Source: Chlamydoabsidia padenii (lineage: Eukaryota > Mucoromycota > Mucoromycetes > Mucorales > Cunninghamellaceae). Taken from it: 64,000 nt of DNA. The notes beneath the pieces were generated by a model. It searched no databases. It was not told where the DNA came from and was given only the letters and a program-made list of their open reading frames with translations. Shown one piece after another: positions 47,076-55,787 of the stretch. Position numbers and translations under genes: made by a program. The number at the start of each line of letters is the position of its first letter. Position 1 is the first letter of the stretch. The stretch spans positions 43,693 through 107,692 of the forward strand of contig JAIWND010000056.1 in assembly GCA_025330725.1 (NCBI GenBank). The letters are read 5' to 3'.

Positions 47076-48461
47076 TCACGATCTGTGCTCCTCCCAGTAC
47101 TTCTCTACCAACTCGTCAGCATCAAGATCTGAGGCACGAACCCAGGAGCTCTCTGACCTTGGGTATCCCTTCCACTTGACATGATACTTTCTATGCCTCG
47201 ATGAACCTTTGTGACCTAAGATACGTTCTACCTCATATGTACCATCACTAGCTTCATCAACCATATCATCCTCGTCAACTGGATTGTCTACAACGCTCAT
47301 ACCAAGGAACTGCTCTTGGAGCCTCTGTAGACTGTTGGCATCCTCTATCTTTTTCTCGATGTTAACCGTTACTTCTACCGATGAACCAAGAGCAGTAATA
47401 CCACCAAAGTCGAAACCTGTCTGTTCCCACAAGGAGTGATGGGGCCTCAATGGCATGTTCAACATATGTACAAAGTCCTTGATGTTGAGAAGTAGACACG
47501 CCAGCTGGAACTGTACTACAAAAGTATCGATGTTGTTCACCCGGATTGGGCTACCGTTGCCAAACTTACAGAAGGTAGACACTAACTCACCAAACTTGGC
47601 CTCTATACTAGAGCGGAAACTACCAAACATCTCGTTGTACAATGCCTCGGAGCTGGTGAGTGAGATCCCAGCGGACTTCCTAATCGGGCAGCAAAAGTTC
47701 TTGTCAGATAAGGCGGGAGCATCATGGAGTAACTGGCTGATGAACTGGGTGTAACCGCCATCGAGAGCAATACAGTCTACAGCATGAATCTTTCGTTCGA
47801 TGTCCATTTGTAAGAACATAGTACCATCGTTATAATCACGGCATGGGAAAGAATCAGATACAAATAGGATCATGTTGTTGATGTCCATACATACTTGAGT
47901 TCTGAAACCAGATTTCTTGAACTTGTACGAGTACATAGTGGCACTACTTTCCCCACGGTACGAAGCACGGGTGTCGTGCCCATCAAGCATAAGAGTTACA
48001 TGGCGAAACTCGGTAGGATTCTTTTGCATGGCACTCAGGATCCTGATCTTCACGTTGGAGAACATAGAGGACAACATTTTTCTCATCATCCTAGATAGCT
48101 CTGAACTACGCTTCTCGTAAAACTCTTTATGTAGCTGATGAAAGCTACTCTTGGGGATGAACTGTTCCATGTCAGCCATAGAACACCCGGTCAACAAGTG
48201 GTAGAGAAGCAGTAAACCCTTCTCCACATTACGGTATGGACCGCTGTAGTCTTGGGTGCCAAACAAGACCACTAGAAAGAAAAACACAGGGATCACACCA
48301 AGGCGTTGAAGCACCTTTTCCTTTACCATACCAATGGATTGTATCTCTTTAAGAGTGGTACGATGGTACTTGGACTTTGTTATCGTCGGCCATTCGCTGT
48401 CGATGAATGACCATTGTTTATTTATTAGTTCTTGAAATTGGATGGCAAGATCGTTGTTCAT
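47076..48461 (-). CDS. DDE transposase with C-terminal chromodomain (461 aa), element II
   Basis: Single intact exon, roughly four-fifths identical by eye to the element I protein, with the same DDE contexts (LMLDGHDTR, CIALDGGY, FRSSIEAKFG) and the same hydrophobic stretch VIPVFFFLVVLFG. The linker before the chromodomain (NPVDEDDMVDEASD) differs. The chromodomain is YEVERILGHKG...KYHVKWKGYPRSESSWV. Because the surrounding LTR and palindromes are intact, this copy may be functional. Confidence 0.85.
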   Translation of the reverse strand: MNNDLAIQFQELINKQWSFIDSEWPTITKSKYHRTTLKEIQSIGMVKEKVLQRLGVIPVFFFLVVLFGTQDYSGPYRNVEKGLLLLYHLLTGCSMADMEQFIPKSSFHQLHKEFYEKRSSELSRMMRKMLSSMFSNVKIRILSAMQKNPTEFRHVTLMLDGHDTRASYRGESSATMYSYKFKKSGFRTQVCMDINNMILFVSDSFPCRDYNDGTMFLQMDIERKIHAVDCIALDGGYTQFISQLLHDAPALSDKNFCCPIRKSAGISLTSSEALYNEMFGSFRSSIEAKFGELVSTFCKFGNGSPIRVNNIDTFVVQFQLACLLLNIKDFVHMLNMPLRPHHSLWEQTGFDFGGITALGSSVEVTVNIEKKIEDANSLQRLQEQFLGMSVVDNPVDEDDMVDEASDGTYEVERILGHKGSSRHRKYHVKWKGYPRSESSWVRASDLDADELVEKYWEEHRS

Positions 48462-48733
48462 GTTAAATCAGATAGAAATGTAGTAGACGTAGTATAGGGT
48501 ACTGTGCCATGAGCGATATCGTTAATAGTATAAAGTTTCACTAGCAGAAAGATAAATGCCTGAATGGCAGACTCTTGGTACCTTTCGGCACGAAAAAGAT
48601 CATCGGAGATAGAGCCAGGTGATGATCAACTATAGGCTAGTCATAAGATATAGAGCATATGCATAAATTAGCATAACGGCATAAGGATTCATGGCATACA
48701 TAGGTTATAGGGCATATAGTTCTGGTTGGAGTA

Positions 48734-49522
48734 TTAGTGCTTGTTCGAGAATGCCAATAAGCTGGAAATGGTCGACTCGGAGTTATGGGTACTGTAACGC
48801 TCAAATGCTGCTTTCCAGTCCTCGGTGTCTACTGTTCTTACACTGCCTCCAAAGACCTCATTCCACTCGTGTTCCACCGCTTTGGTATATTCCTTGACCT
48901 GCGAAGAATGACATTTCCCTTCTTCTTCCATATCATCTAAAATGGCCTCACCTTGGAAACGTAGTTTATCTACTACCTTCTCTGCTTCCGTTCTTTCTCG
49001 AGGATGCAAACCGGATGCAAACCCACCCATGTACATGGAATGTAGAAGGCTGTCGACATTCCTCCAAAGGGTAATCATCCCGTAGTAACGCCTCTGATAT
49101 TTGCGTTTGGGAAACACCCTAGCCCTCGCCAAAACCTGCTGAGGGAGTAACCCTTGTCTTCCCCCCTTAAATTCGAGACGTTTTTCCTCGACATCTGTTT
49201 CTACTTCCTCTACTTCCTTGACATCCGTTTCTTCCTTACGATGTTTTCTGGTCTTCTTCTTAGACTTGCGTCTAGCAGCATGGGAGACCGTCTTTTCCTT
49301 GGGTACGTGCTGGAAACAGTACCCAGTGTTGTCTTTTGCGCTACGAGAGCACAATGAGCCAGCAACGGTGGTTCCCTTGCAGAGACTGGCTCTATCTCTA
49401 GCATAGGCGATGGCTTTTTCGGTGAGTTCCTCTCTGAACTCCTTATCCATGTCGAGATACTTCGACATCTTCTTCAGCATGTAATCAGCAACAGATGTGG
49501 TTAAAACTTTTAAGTCGACCAT
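48734..49522 (-). CDS. Cys/His-cluster basic protein (262 aa), element II second gene
   Basis: The ATG at 49522 opens a helical N terminus (VADYMLKKMSKYLDMDKEFREEL), then the cluster CKGTTVAGSLCSRSAKDNTGYCFQH (C-x8-C...C-x2-H), a Lys/Arg block (RRKSKKKTRKHRK), an acidic stretch and a long helical C-terminal region ending LLAFSNKH. The relation to the 251-aa protein of element I is by domain order and the CxGTT/CFQH signature; the rest is too different to align by eye. It lies 272 bp upstream of the transposase on the same strand. Confidence 0.7.
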   Translation of the reverse strand: MVDLKVLTTSVADYMLKKMSKYLDMDKEFREELTEKAIAYARDRASLCKGTTVAGSLCSRSAKDNTGYCFQHVPKEKTVSHAARRKSKKKTRKHRKEETDVKEVEEVETDVEEKRLEFKGGRQGLLPQQVLARARVFPKRKYQRRYYGMITLWRNVDSLLHSMYMGGFASGLHPRERTEAEKVVDKLRFQGEAILDDMEEEGKCHSSQVKEYTKAVEHEWNEVFGGSVRTVDTEDWKAAFERYSTHNSESTISSLLAFSNKH

Positions 49523-49635
49523 TGTAAAATTTGTTAATGTATAATAATTGTGTAAATTGTGCAGGTAAATGGGCTACATGCATTGGGCTACGAATGTTCA
49601 CTTTTGTAAATCCAGTATCATCACCTGTCCCAGTA

Positions 49636-49920
49636 GGAGGATGTTTAACAGAAGCATGATAGAAAACATGTTTTTAAAACATAGCCGACCAGTAAGAAAA
49701 GGTGTTGCCCAGGTAACCACGGTGGATGATGACCACCGGAGACGTTTTGGATGATCAGAGACGGTCGACTTGAGCAGTAACGTCCGAAATGTTAGTCCCG
49801 TTCATCCAAAACGTCTCCGGTGGTCATCATCCACCGTGGTTACCTGGGCAACACCTTTTCTTACTGGTCGGCTATGTTTTAAAAACATGTTTTCTATCAT
49901 GCTTCTGTTAAACATCCTCC
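49636..49920. repeat. Element II right palindromic end module
   Basis: 285 bp, arms GGAGGATGTTTAACAGAAGC... and the complement, loop around 49757-49800 containing ACGTCCGAAATGTTAGTCCC, which is shared with element I's right loop. The conserved loop in otherwise different arms suggests a functional site. Confidence 0.92.
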
Positions 49921-49931
49921 TATATACTTCA

Positions 49932-51126
49932 TGTAGACTGTATTGCTCTCGATGGCGGTTACATCCAGTTCATCAGCCAGTTACTCCATGATGCTCCCGC
50001 CTTATCTGACAAGAACTTTTGCTGCCCGATTAGGAAGTCCGCTGGGATCTCACTCACCAGCTCCGAGGCATTGTACAACGAGATGTTTGGTAGTTTCCGC
50101 TCTAGTATAGAGGCCAAGTTTGGTGAGTTAGTGTCTACCTTCTGTAAGTTTGGTAACGGTAGCCCAATCCGGGTGAACAACATCGATACTTTTGTAGTAC
50201 AGTTCCAGCTGGCGTATCTTCTTTTCAACATCAAGGACTTTGTACATATGTTGAACATGCCATTGAGGCCCCATCACTCCTTGTGGTAACAGACAGGTTT
50301 CGACTTTGGTGGTATTACTGCTCTTGGTTCATCGGTAGAAGTAACGGTTAACATCGAGAAAAAGATAGAGGATGCCAACAGTCTACAGAGGCTACAAGAG
50401 CAGTTCCTTGGTATGAGCGTTGTAGACAATCCAGTTGACGAGGATGATATGGTTGATGAAGCTAGTGATGGTACATATGAGGTAGAACGTATCTTAGGTC
50501 ACAAAGGTTCATCGAGGCATAGAAAGTATCATGTCAAGTGGAAGGGATACCCAAGGTCAGAGAGCTCCTGGGTTCGTGCCTCAGATCTTGATGCTGATGA
50601 GCTGGCAGAGAAGTACTGGGAGGAGCACAAATCGTGATTCCTTTTTAAAAGTATACGTGAAAGGACATATCGTACTGTGGCATTATCGGAACCCCGCGTA
50701 GGGCTAGTTTGTTATACATTGCGTTGCATCTACTGTATATGTATGTTACTTATATCTTATGCATAAAGTATAGTATAGTATATAAGATCTGACCTTACGC
50801 GGGGAATCTGGAACCGCCATGATGAACACTGGTCCCTGCGGAGGTGCTGTGGGTGACTATTATATCATCAGGAGCATATATATATATAAAGATATTATGA
50901 GTAAGGTATGGTTCTTAAAAGGTAGATACTCATGTTGCATCTTCCCACTCGACGGAGATTGCGGGAAACCTTTTGGATGAACATGTCCAAGTACTTTTTT
51001 GGGGCTCCGTCGAGTGGGAAGATGCAACATGAGTATCTACCTTTTAAGAACCATACCTTACTCATAATATCTTTATATATATATATATATGCTCCTGATG
51101 ATATAATAGTCATCTATGATACCTCC
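49932..51126 (+). pseudogene. Truncated third GC-rich-type copy of the chromodomain-DDE element
   Basis: Plus-strand remnant beginning inside the transposase (CIALDGGY region) directly after the end of LTR-B2. The frame is nearly identical to element II. It has one in-frame TAA at about 50287 (after HHSLW), and continues through an intact chromodomain to EEHKS (stop about 50635). The terminal palindrome follows (50840-51126). Both the N-terminal half and the second gene are missing. Confidence 0.8.
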
Positions 51127-51777
51127 TTATAAGGTTCGGCACACAACCACCATCGAGTATCACAGATATGGGTTTGCCATTTGAAAATCCTTAAATCCAT
51201 GGTGCAGAAGTTCCAGAAGGCATAGGTTTCACCAATTTCGCAACCTGAGGTTTGTTCTGATAAGGTTTCGTAAGGGCATTCTTCACCTGGGATCGTAATT
51301 GACTGTTGAGAGAGCAGAGTTGAGACAGAGAGACAGTGTATACTGGTTCATTGAGGAGATCCATAAGCTTCAGAGGTTCATCAACGATTGCTGTTCGCCG
51401 AATCAGTTCATCAGCCTTGATTTTCTTGACAGAGTTTTCAGGGACCGTAGTTTGAGTCGGGGTTTATATTTCCATGTCTGTGTCCAACCTTTTATTCGAT
51501 GGTTCCAACTTGTTCATGTCAATTTTAGGAGCCTGGTATTCGTGACGATCGGTTTCTACGCTTGGTCCCGGTGTTGAGTCCATGACAAAGGCATCAGTTT
51601 GTTTCACTGTAATCAACATTGCTGCTTGTTGTGTTTGTTGTTTGGATGCATAATTAGATCGGGCTTTTAAGGCTTTGCTGTCTTGGCACTGGAAGTGGCG
51701 ATGTTCCTTGCTTTGACAAAATTTACACGCTAGAGGGCAGTCAGCTGAGTATTGACCATCTTGTTTGCATTCGTAAC
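51127..51777 (-). pseudogene. Retrotransposon gag-protease remnant
   Basis: The minus strand encodes a CCHC-type knuckle, CKFCQSKEHRHFQC, preceded by a second partial one (YECKQDGQYSADCP). After a degenerate Lys/Pro-rich stretch comes a retropepsin-like active-site segment ISVILDGGCVPNL, in which the usual D-T/S-G reads D-G-G. Multiple stops. It is cut on the right by LTR-E and on the left by the truncated DDE element. Confidence 0.55.
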
Positions 51778-52090
51778 TGTCGTATACGGCAGTAGTTTTA
51801 TTTTTATTTTTATTTTTTATTGAAGTGAGCAATCAAGTCAAGTTTTTATTTTTATTTTTTCAGAAACCATACAAGTATATCCGTATGGTAACACAGTAGT
51901 TGAAGATGATCACATTCGGACTACGAATGTGGGGGCTTAACTGATGGGACAAACACTTATTAGAGATAGATAAACAGTAGCAGACTTTTTTTTCTTCTTC
52001 ACTTGAATAAACAAGCTCATTACGTCTCGTAATCACGTCCCAGACTACATTTTTTTTACGAACTCGACTCTTCACTACAACATCAACAAC
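51778..52090 (+). repeat. LTR family E (3' border uncertain)
   Basis: Begins TGTCGTATACGGCAG, with early T/A-rich sequence similar to LTR-D (ATCAAGTCAAGTTTTTTAT-like). It runs into the leader of the gag ORF at 52097. The 3' end is probably near 52060-52081 (...TCACTACAACA). A recognisable tRNA primer site was not found. Confidence 0.55.
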
Positions 52091-52096
52091 AACACT

Positions 52097-52905
52097 ATGG
52101 ACATTGATGCCGACAATGCGTACGAAGTTGGTCTTGACAAGGCCAAGCGAGTGGTTCAAATGACGTTGGACCGCTACAACGAGATGCAAGACTTGGCGGA
52201 TGAGGCCATTCTCAACAACACGGATGCAGAGGACCAATTGAAATTGGTGGAAAAAGCCAGTCAGTTGTGGCAACTTCACCAAGGCACCAAGAAAACCATG
52301 GCGCAACGTTACCCTTTGGAGGAACACTTCAAGGATGGTAACCGGGGAAACAACTCTGACCCTGGCAATGACTCGTCTGCTGCCCCTGAAAACAAGGCGG
52401 ATGCTACCAAGGCTGTTCCTCACGTTAATGACTTTCCGTTCTTGACCACCAACAAGGAAAAAACCATGCACCTGGAGCACATGGTTACCAAGAACGCTTG
52501 TGAGTTCGTCAAGTCTCTTGAAGAAGTCATGAATCTGCACTGTTTGGATGTCGAAACAGACTACCAACGGTTCTTGCCAAGACTTGTCAGCAAGTCTTAC
52601 AAGGTGTTCTTAGAAAACCAAAGAAGCATCTTGGTGGACCAAGCACAGGAAAACTGGGCTATGGTGAAAGAGTGGTTAGTGGAATTCACCAACACTCCTT
52701 GCCAAAAGGTAAAGAATACAATCGAGTGGTTGGATACAACACCTCGCGATGATGAATCCGGGGAAGATTTTTTCTTTAGGTTGATGGAAGCCACTGGAGC
52801 TGTTGATTGGGGCAAGATTTTCAACTCTACCCTGGCCTTCTTCGCTATTAATCGGAATCTTGACAGCAACTGGCGCCACCGCTTGTTGGAAGCTATAGGA
52901 GGTGA
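52097..52905 (+). pseudogene. LTR-retrotransposon Gag N-terminal part (5' end of element E)
   Basis: Open frame from ATG 52097: coiled-coil-like N terminus (KAKRVVQMTLDRYNEMQDLADEAIL), acidic/polar linker, then a capsid-like helical segment (EKTMHLEHMVTKNACEFVKSLEEV ... FLPRLVSKSYKVFLENQ ... NTIEWLDTTPRDDESGEDFFFRLME). This is the Ty3/gypsy-type Gag layout. At 52905 the coding sequence runs into a foldback element (GGAGGTGATTCAAG...) and stops at 53012. No protease or reverse transcriptase remains. Confidence 0.6.
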
Positions 52906-53185
52906 TTCAAGTTTATACCAAGGAAGTTCAACCCTGGTAGCCATACCAAAAACAGAAAGTCAACAGCAACAAAGTATATTACCAGAATTTACGCTTGATG
53001 TCACATCCCAGTAATTGTCCTTGTTTTTAAAAATTAATACTTTCTGGGTGAACACAACTTTCTGGATGTGACATCAAGCGTAAATTCTGGTAATATACTT
53101 TGTTGCTGTTGACTTTCTGTTCTTGGTATGGGAGGTATTATAGATGACTATTATATCATCAGGAGCATATAGATCTATAATACCT
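52905..53185. mobile_element. Second foldback element with a nested mini-palindrome
   Basis: 52905-53123 is a relative of the 220-bp element at 44959-45178 (GGAGGTGATTCAAG start, same GATGTCACATCC arms), lacking the last arm segment. In its place sits a 57-bp unit beginning GGAGGTATTATAG and ending CTATAATACCTCC (about 53129-53185), which shares GATGACTATTATATCATCAGGAGCATA with the element II left module. Confidence 0.65.
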
Positions 53186-53293
53186 CCATACCTTAGTGTA
53201 GCAAAATAGTAGATTTAGTTTAACTAGTCTGATATCTTGTCTTTGCCTCTTTTTTTTATAAAATATAATAAAGTATGAAGTTGTAAATATACT

Positions 53294-53663
53294 TGTGAAA
53301 TTCGACAATAAAGACAGCAAGAGTAAAGTGAGATCCTTGTATATCTTTATTTCAAAATCGAATGAGGAAGAAAAACCAATAAAGGTCAATACAAGAGCTA
53401 CTATTTATACAAAATCTAAAAATTTCTAAACCTTGTCTTTTTGTTGAGTTGAGCCAATAAGGGGAAGTTGACAAGACTGGTTTTATTTCTTTTGTTTAGT
53501 GGAGTTGATTTCATTGGGCTTTATAACGGGATCAGGTTCTGAGACAATGCTTTGTCTGTTGTTGAATTGGTCGCCGTTATCTTTTTTCCGATCATTCTCG
53601 GCTAAATTTAATTTTTGACAGCTGAGTTTTAACGTTCTTTTATTGATTTTGCCTGATACGACA
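53294..53663 (-). repeat. Solo LTR, family C, copy 2
   Basis: 370 bp on the minus strand, same length as copy 1, flanked by an exact duplication ATACT (53289-53293, 53664-53668). Confidence 0.92.
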
Positions 53664-53694
53664 ATACTAAACGTGTCACCCTATCGTTTGCTTA

Positions 53695-54466
53695 ATGGCG
53701 ACACTCGCCGACTCATGTTGGAAGGCTTATATCTCTTCTCGCGAAAAAATTTTCATCGTACCTTTTTCCACTGAACCTCTCTTTCTCTCTTTTTCTATCC
53801 ACAATGAACAACAACACTATCTACACCCCGAAACTATTCGCAACGCTCTTGTGTCTTCCATCATTCCAACAGTTATGCGACCTCATCAGGAGTTACACGT
53901 CGAGTTTGCGACTTGGCAAAAAAAGTCTCGAAAAATTGAGCACCTTCTGCTCCACCAAATGGAACACCAGGCGAACCAATGGCAGTGGTACACATATTCT
54001 TTTTAGCAGAACATTTTTTTGCCATAGAGAAGGTCATATGAATCAGTCCGCGAAGTTCGTCTTACTCAAAAAGACACTAAAAAGGTCGGCTGCACTGCCA
54101 AGCTTCGGGTTAAGCAAAGCGTATGTTCACCAGATGTGATGAAGTTCAAGTTCATCAATAATCACATTCACCATATTCCTGGATCGTTTTCGAACATTCG
54201 CACCTTGCCTCTGGATCCGGAAAGCGTCCAACTTCTTTCAAGTCGTCTGGAAAATGGTGGTCAATGTGGGGATATCACTTTGAGTGTATTCAAGCAACTT
54301 GAATTGTGGATCTCAACGCACAAAGGCTATCGAAAAGTACATTATAATGACGTTTATAATAGAATGCAAAAGGTATTTAGGTCTATGAAAATGCATCACG
54401 CAAAAACAGAAGGAATCAAACAATTTCCATTTTTGGAATTCCGAGGTCGTCTCAGTAATATGCTAA
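53695..54466 (+). pseudogene. MULE transposase, 5' part (interrupted by element III)
   Basis: ATGGCGACACTC at 53695 or the ATG at 53804 open an N-terminal zinc-binding region (HREGH...; a one-base loss follows). The next frame reads TQKDTKKVGCTAKLRVK then NNHIHHIPGSFSNIRTLPL, typical of SWIM-type MULEs, and VYNRMQKVFRSM. The gene is cut by element III at 54467 inside what looks like an intron (TGCTAAT branch-point-like sequence at the junction). Confidence 0.6.
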
Positions 54467-54701
54467 GAGGACCGGTCAGAATTAATTGATATTTTGGTGG
54501 AATAGATGGATAATTTTTACATCCTTGTAATATAAAATAGTCGGCCTGATCATCTAATTATATGTATATGCTTTCACTTTATCAGAAGATAACCTACGTG
54601 ATCAGGAAAGAAAGCCTAAGCCTAAATATTAGACATTGTTCTTTTATCCAATATGGAATTGGTGGATACTATTGTTTTTATATTGGATATGACCGATCCT
54701 C
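54467..54701 (+). repeat. Element III end module, left copy
   Basis: 235 bp, identical to 57359-57593 as far as read. Contains a hairpin-capable TATCCAATATGGAATTGG ... TATATTGGATA segment near its right edge, and a GATCATC/CGTGATCAGG pair, possible replication- or nicking-type structures. Confidence 0.93.
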
Positions 54702-54753
54702 TGTTTTTGTTGAATATTATTTGTTGTTGCCTACAGGGGCTCTTAACTGATAT

Positions 54754-55662
54754 TTAAGACCAGTTGATTTTTCTACTAACTTTATTTTCTGCATCTCTAT
54801 CTGCCCAAGAGAAATTTGAGTCTATTCTTTCTTTTATTTTTTCCAAATTTCTTCCAAATGCGATACTAGGATCATAAGCAATAATATCTTTCATAGACCA
54901 TTCCCCAGTATAATATTTGTACCATAGTTCCTTAGGTTTCAATTTCCCATAAACATCTCTATGTATATTAAATCCCCAACTGATGCAATTTTTATCGGTT
55001 TTTAGCATATAACTATAAACATTTTCTTTTGTTTGTTTTTTGATTGTTTTTATATTGGTAATAATATTACCATATCTCGAAAATTCTTCCGGTAGATTTA
55101 GGTAATCCTTATTTTTTATATCTTTTTTTGCTGTCCATTCGATATATAAGTGAAGATGTTTATTGGTATTGTGCCGTATTTCTTTATGTTCTTCTTGAGC
55201 AACAGCTATTTTACATAAATTAAAGTTATTTTTGTAGTATTCCATGATTACAGCTTTAGGGGTCTCATTATAATCAATAGTCAGGAACATTTTTTTAGCT
55301 GTCCATCTTTTTTTTATATTAGGACAATCATTACATTTACATCCTGAATCATCACATTTAACTTTATTATTGCTTTCTCTTATATTTAATTCCTTTTTTA
55401 TAGTATCTTCTATTTTCTTGTAAGCTTCTTTTTTTTCATCTTTCAAACCTTGTGACCATGTACAAGACTTCATGGTGCTATAAAATAGTTTTGTAAGTTC
55501 TGTAAATTTGGATAATAATAAACTATCATCAATAGGTTCTATTTTTTCTAAGGGAATAGGTTCATCCTTCTTATCGTAAAAATTATAGTTATTAGTATCT
55601 TTCGGGTAACAGTCAGGACATTCACCCATAGGCTCTCCACAAATACAAAATTTAGCCGTCAT
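54754..55662 (-). CDS. Rep-like HUH endonuclease (302 aa) of CRESS-DNA type, no helicase domain
   Basis: The ATG at 55662 opens an N-terminal Cys-rich tip (CICGEPMGECPDC) and a second Cys cluster (CDDSGCKCNDC, residues 102-112). The HUH core follows: motif I FLTID (about 125-129), motif II HLHLYIEW (168-175, the two metal-binding His), motif III YSYMLK (215-220, Tyr217 and Lys220 as YxxK), then ISWGF, matching the order and spacing of circovirus/geminivirus-like Rep proteins. The usual C-terminal superfamily-3 helicase is absent; the frame ends after about 80 further residues. It would be predicted to nick single-stranded DNA and join to it through the Tyr. It is divergently transcribed from the transposase, 125 bp apart. 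Confidence 0.78.
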   Translation of the reverse strand: MTAKFCICGEPMGECPDCYPKDTNNYNFYDKKDEPIPLEKIEPIDDSLLLSKFTELTKLFYSTMKSCTWSQGLKDEKKEAYKKIEDTIKKELNIRESNNKVKCDDSGCKCNDCPNIKKRWTAKKMFLTIDYNETPKAVIMEYYKNNFNLCKIAVAQEEHKEIRHNTNKHLHLYIEWTAKKDIKNKDYLNLPEEFSRYGNIITNIKTIKKQTKENVYSYMLKTDKNCISWGFNIHRDVYGKLKPKELWYKYYTGEWSMKDIIAYDPSIAFGRNLEKIKERIDSNFSWADRDAENKVSRKINWS

Positions 55663-55787
55663 TTTTAGTTATTTTGGTAGCTTTTTATTTTGAATAAAAA
55701 TTCAATTTTTCATATAAAAGTATGCATGCCAAGAGAATTGTGTTGCATAAAAAGTAAAAAAAAAAATGAATTTTATTATAAATAAAA
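55663..55787. promoter_or_regulatory. Bidirectional promoter region of element III
   Basis: 125 bp between the two divergent starts. It is A/T-rich, with TATAAAAGT near 55712 on the plus strand and TTTTATTATAAATAAAA just before the plus-strand ATG. Divergent genes around a short spacer are typical of small Rep-encoding replicons. Confidence 0.45.

Larger units (their letters stand above)
46547..49920 (-). mobile_element. Element II: two-gene chromodomain-DDE transposon
   Basis: 3374 bp, exact TAT duplication (46544-46546, 49921-49923). Left module 46547-46831 and right module 49636-49920 are both 285 bp, each a nearly perfect palindrome beginning GGAGGTATCATAG or GGAGGATGTTTAAC. Genes on the minus strand are the Cys/His protein (49522-48734) and the transposase (48461-47076). 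Inside the left module a second GGAGGTACTGTGGGTGACTAT iteration lies next to the first (46831-46875), giving two subterminal repeats. Inserted in the last 12 bases of LTR-B2. Confidence 0.88.

Noticed and set aside
51860..52567. Minus-strand frame of 235 aa opposite the gag ORF
   Set aside because: Antisense shadow; Val/Leu-rich with no motif, while the plus frame has Gag character.
52097..53014. Full-length Gag reading to 53014
   Set aside because: The last about 36 codons are read from the foldback element starting at 52905, not from gag.
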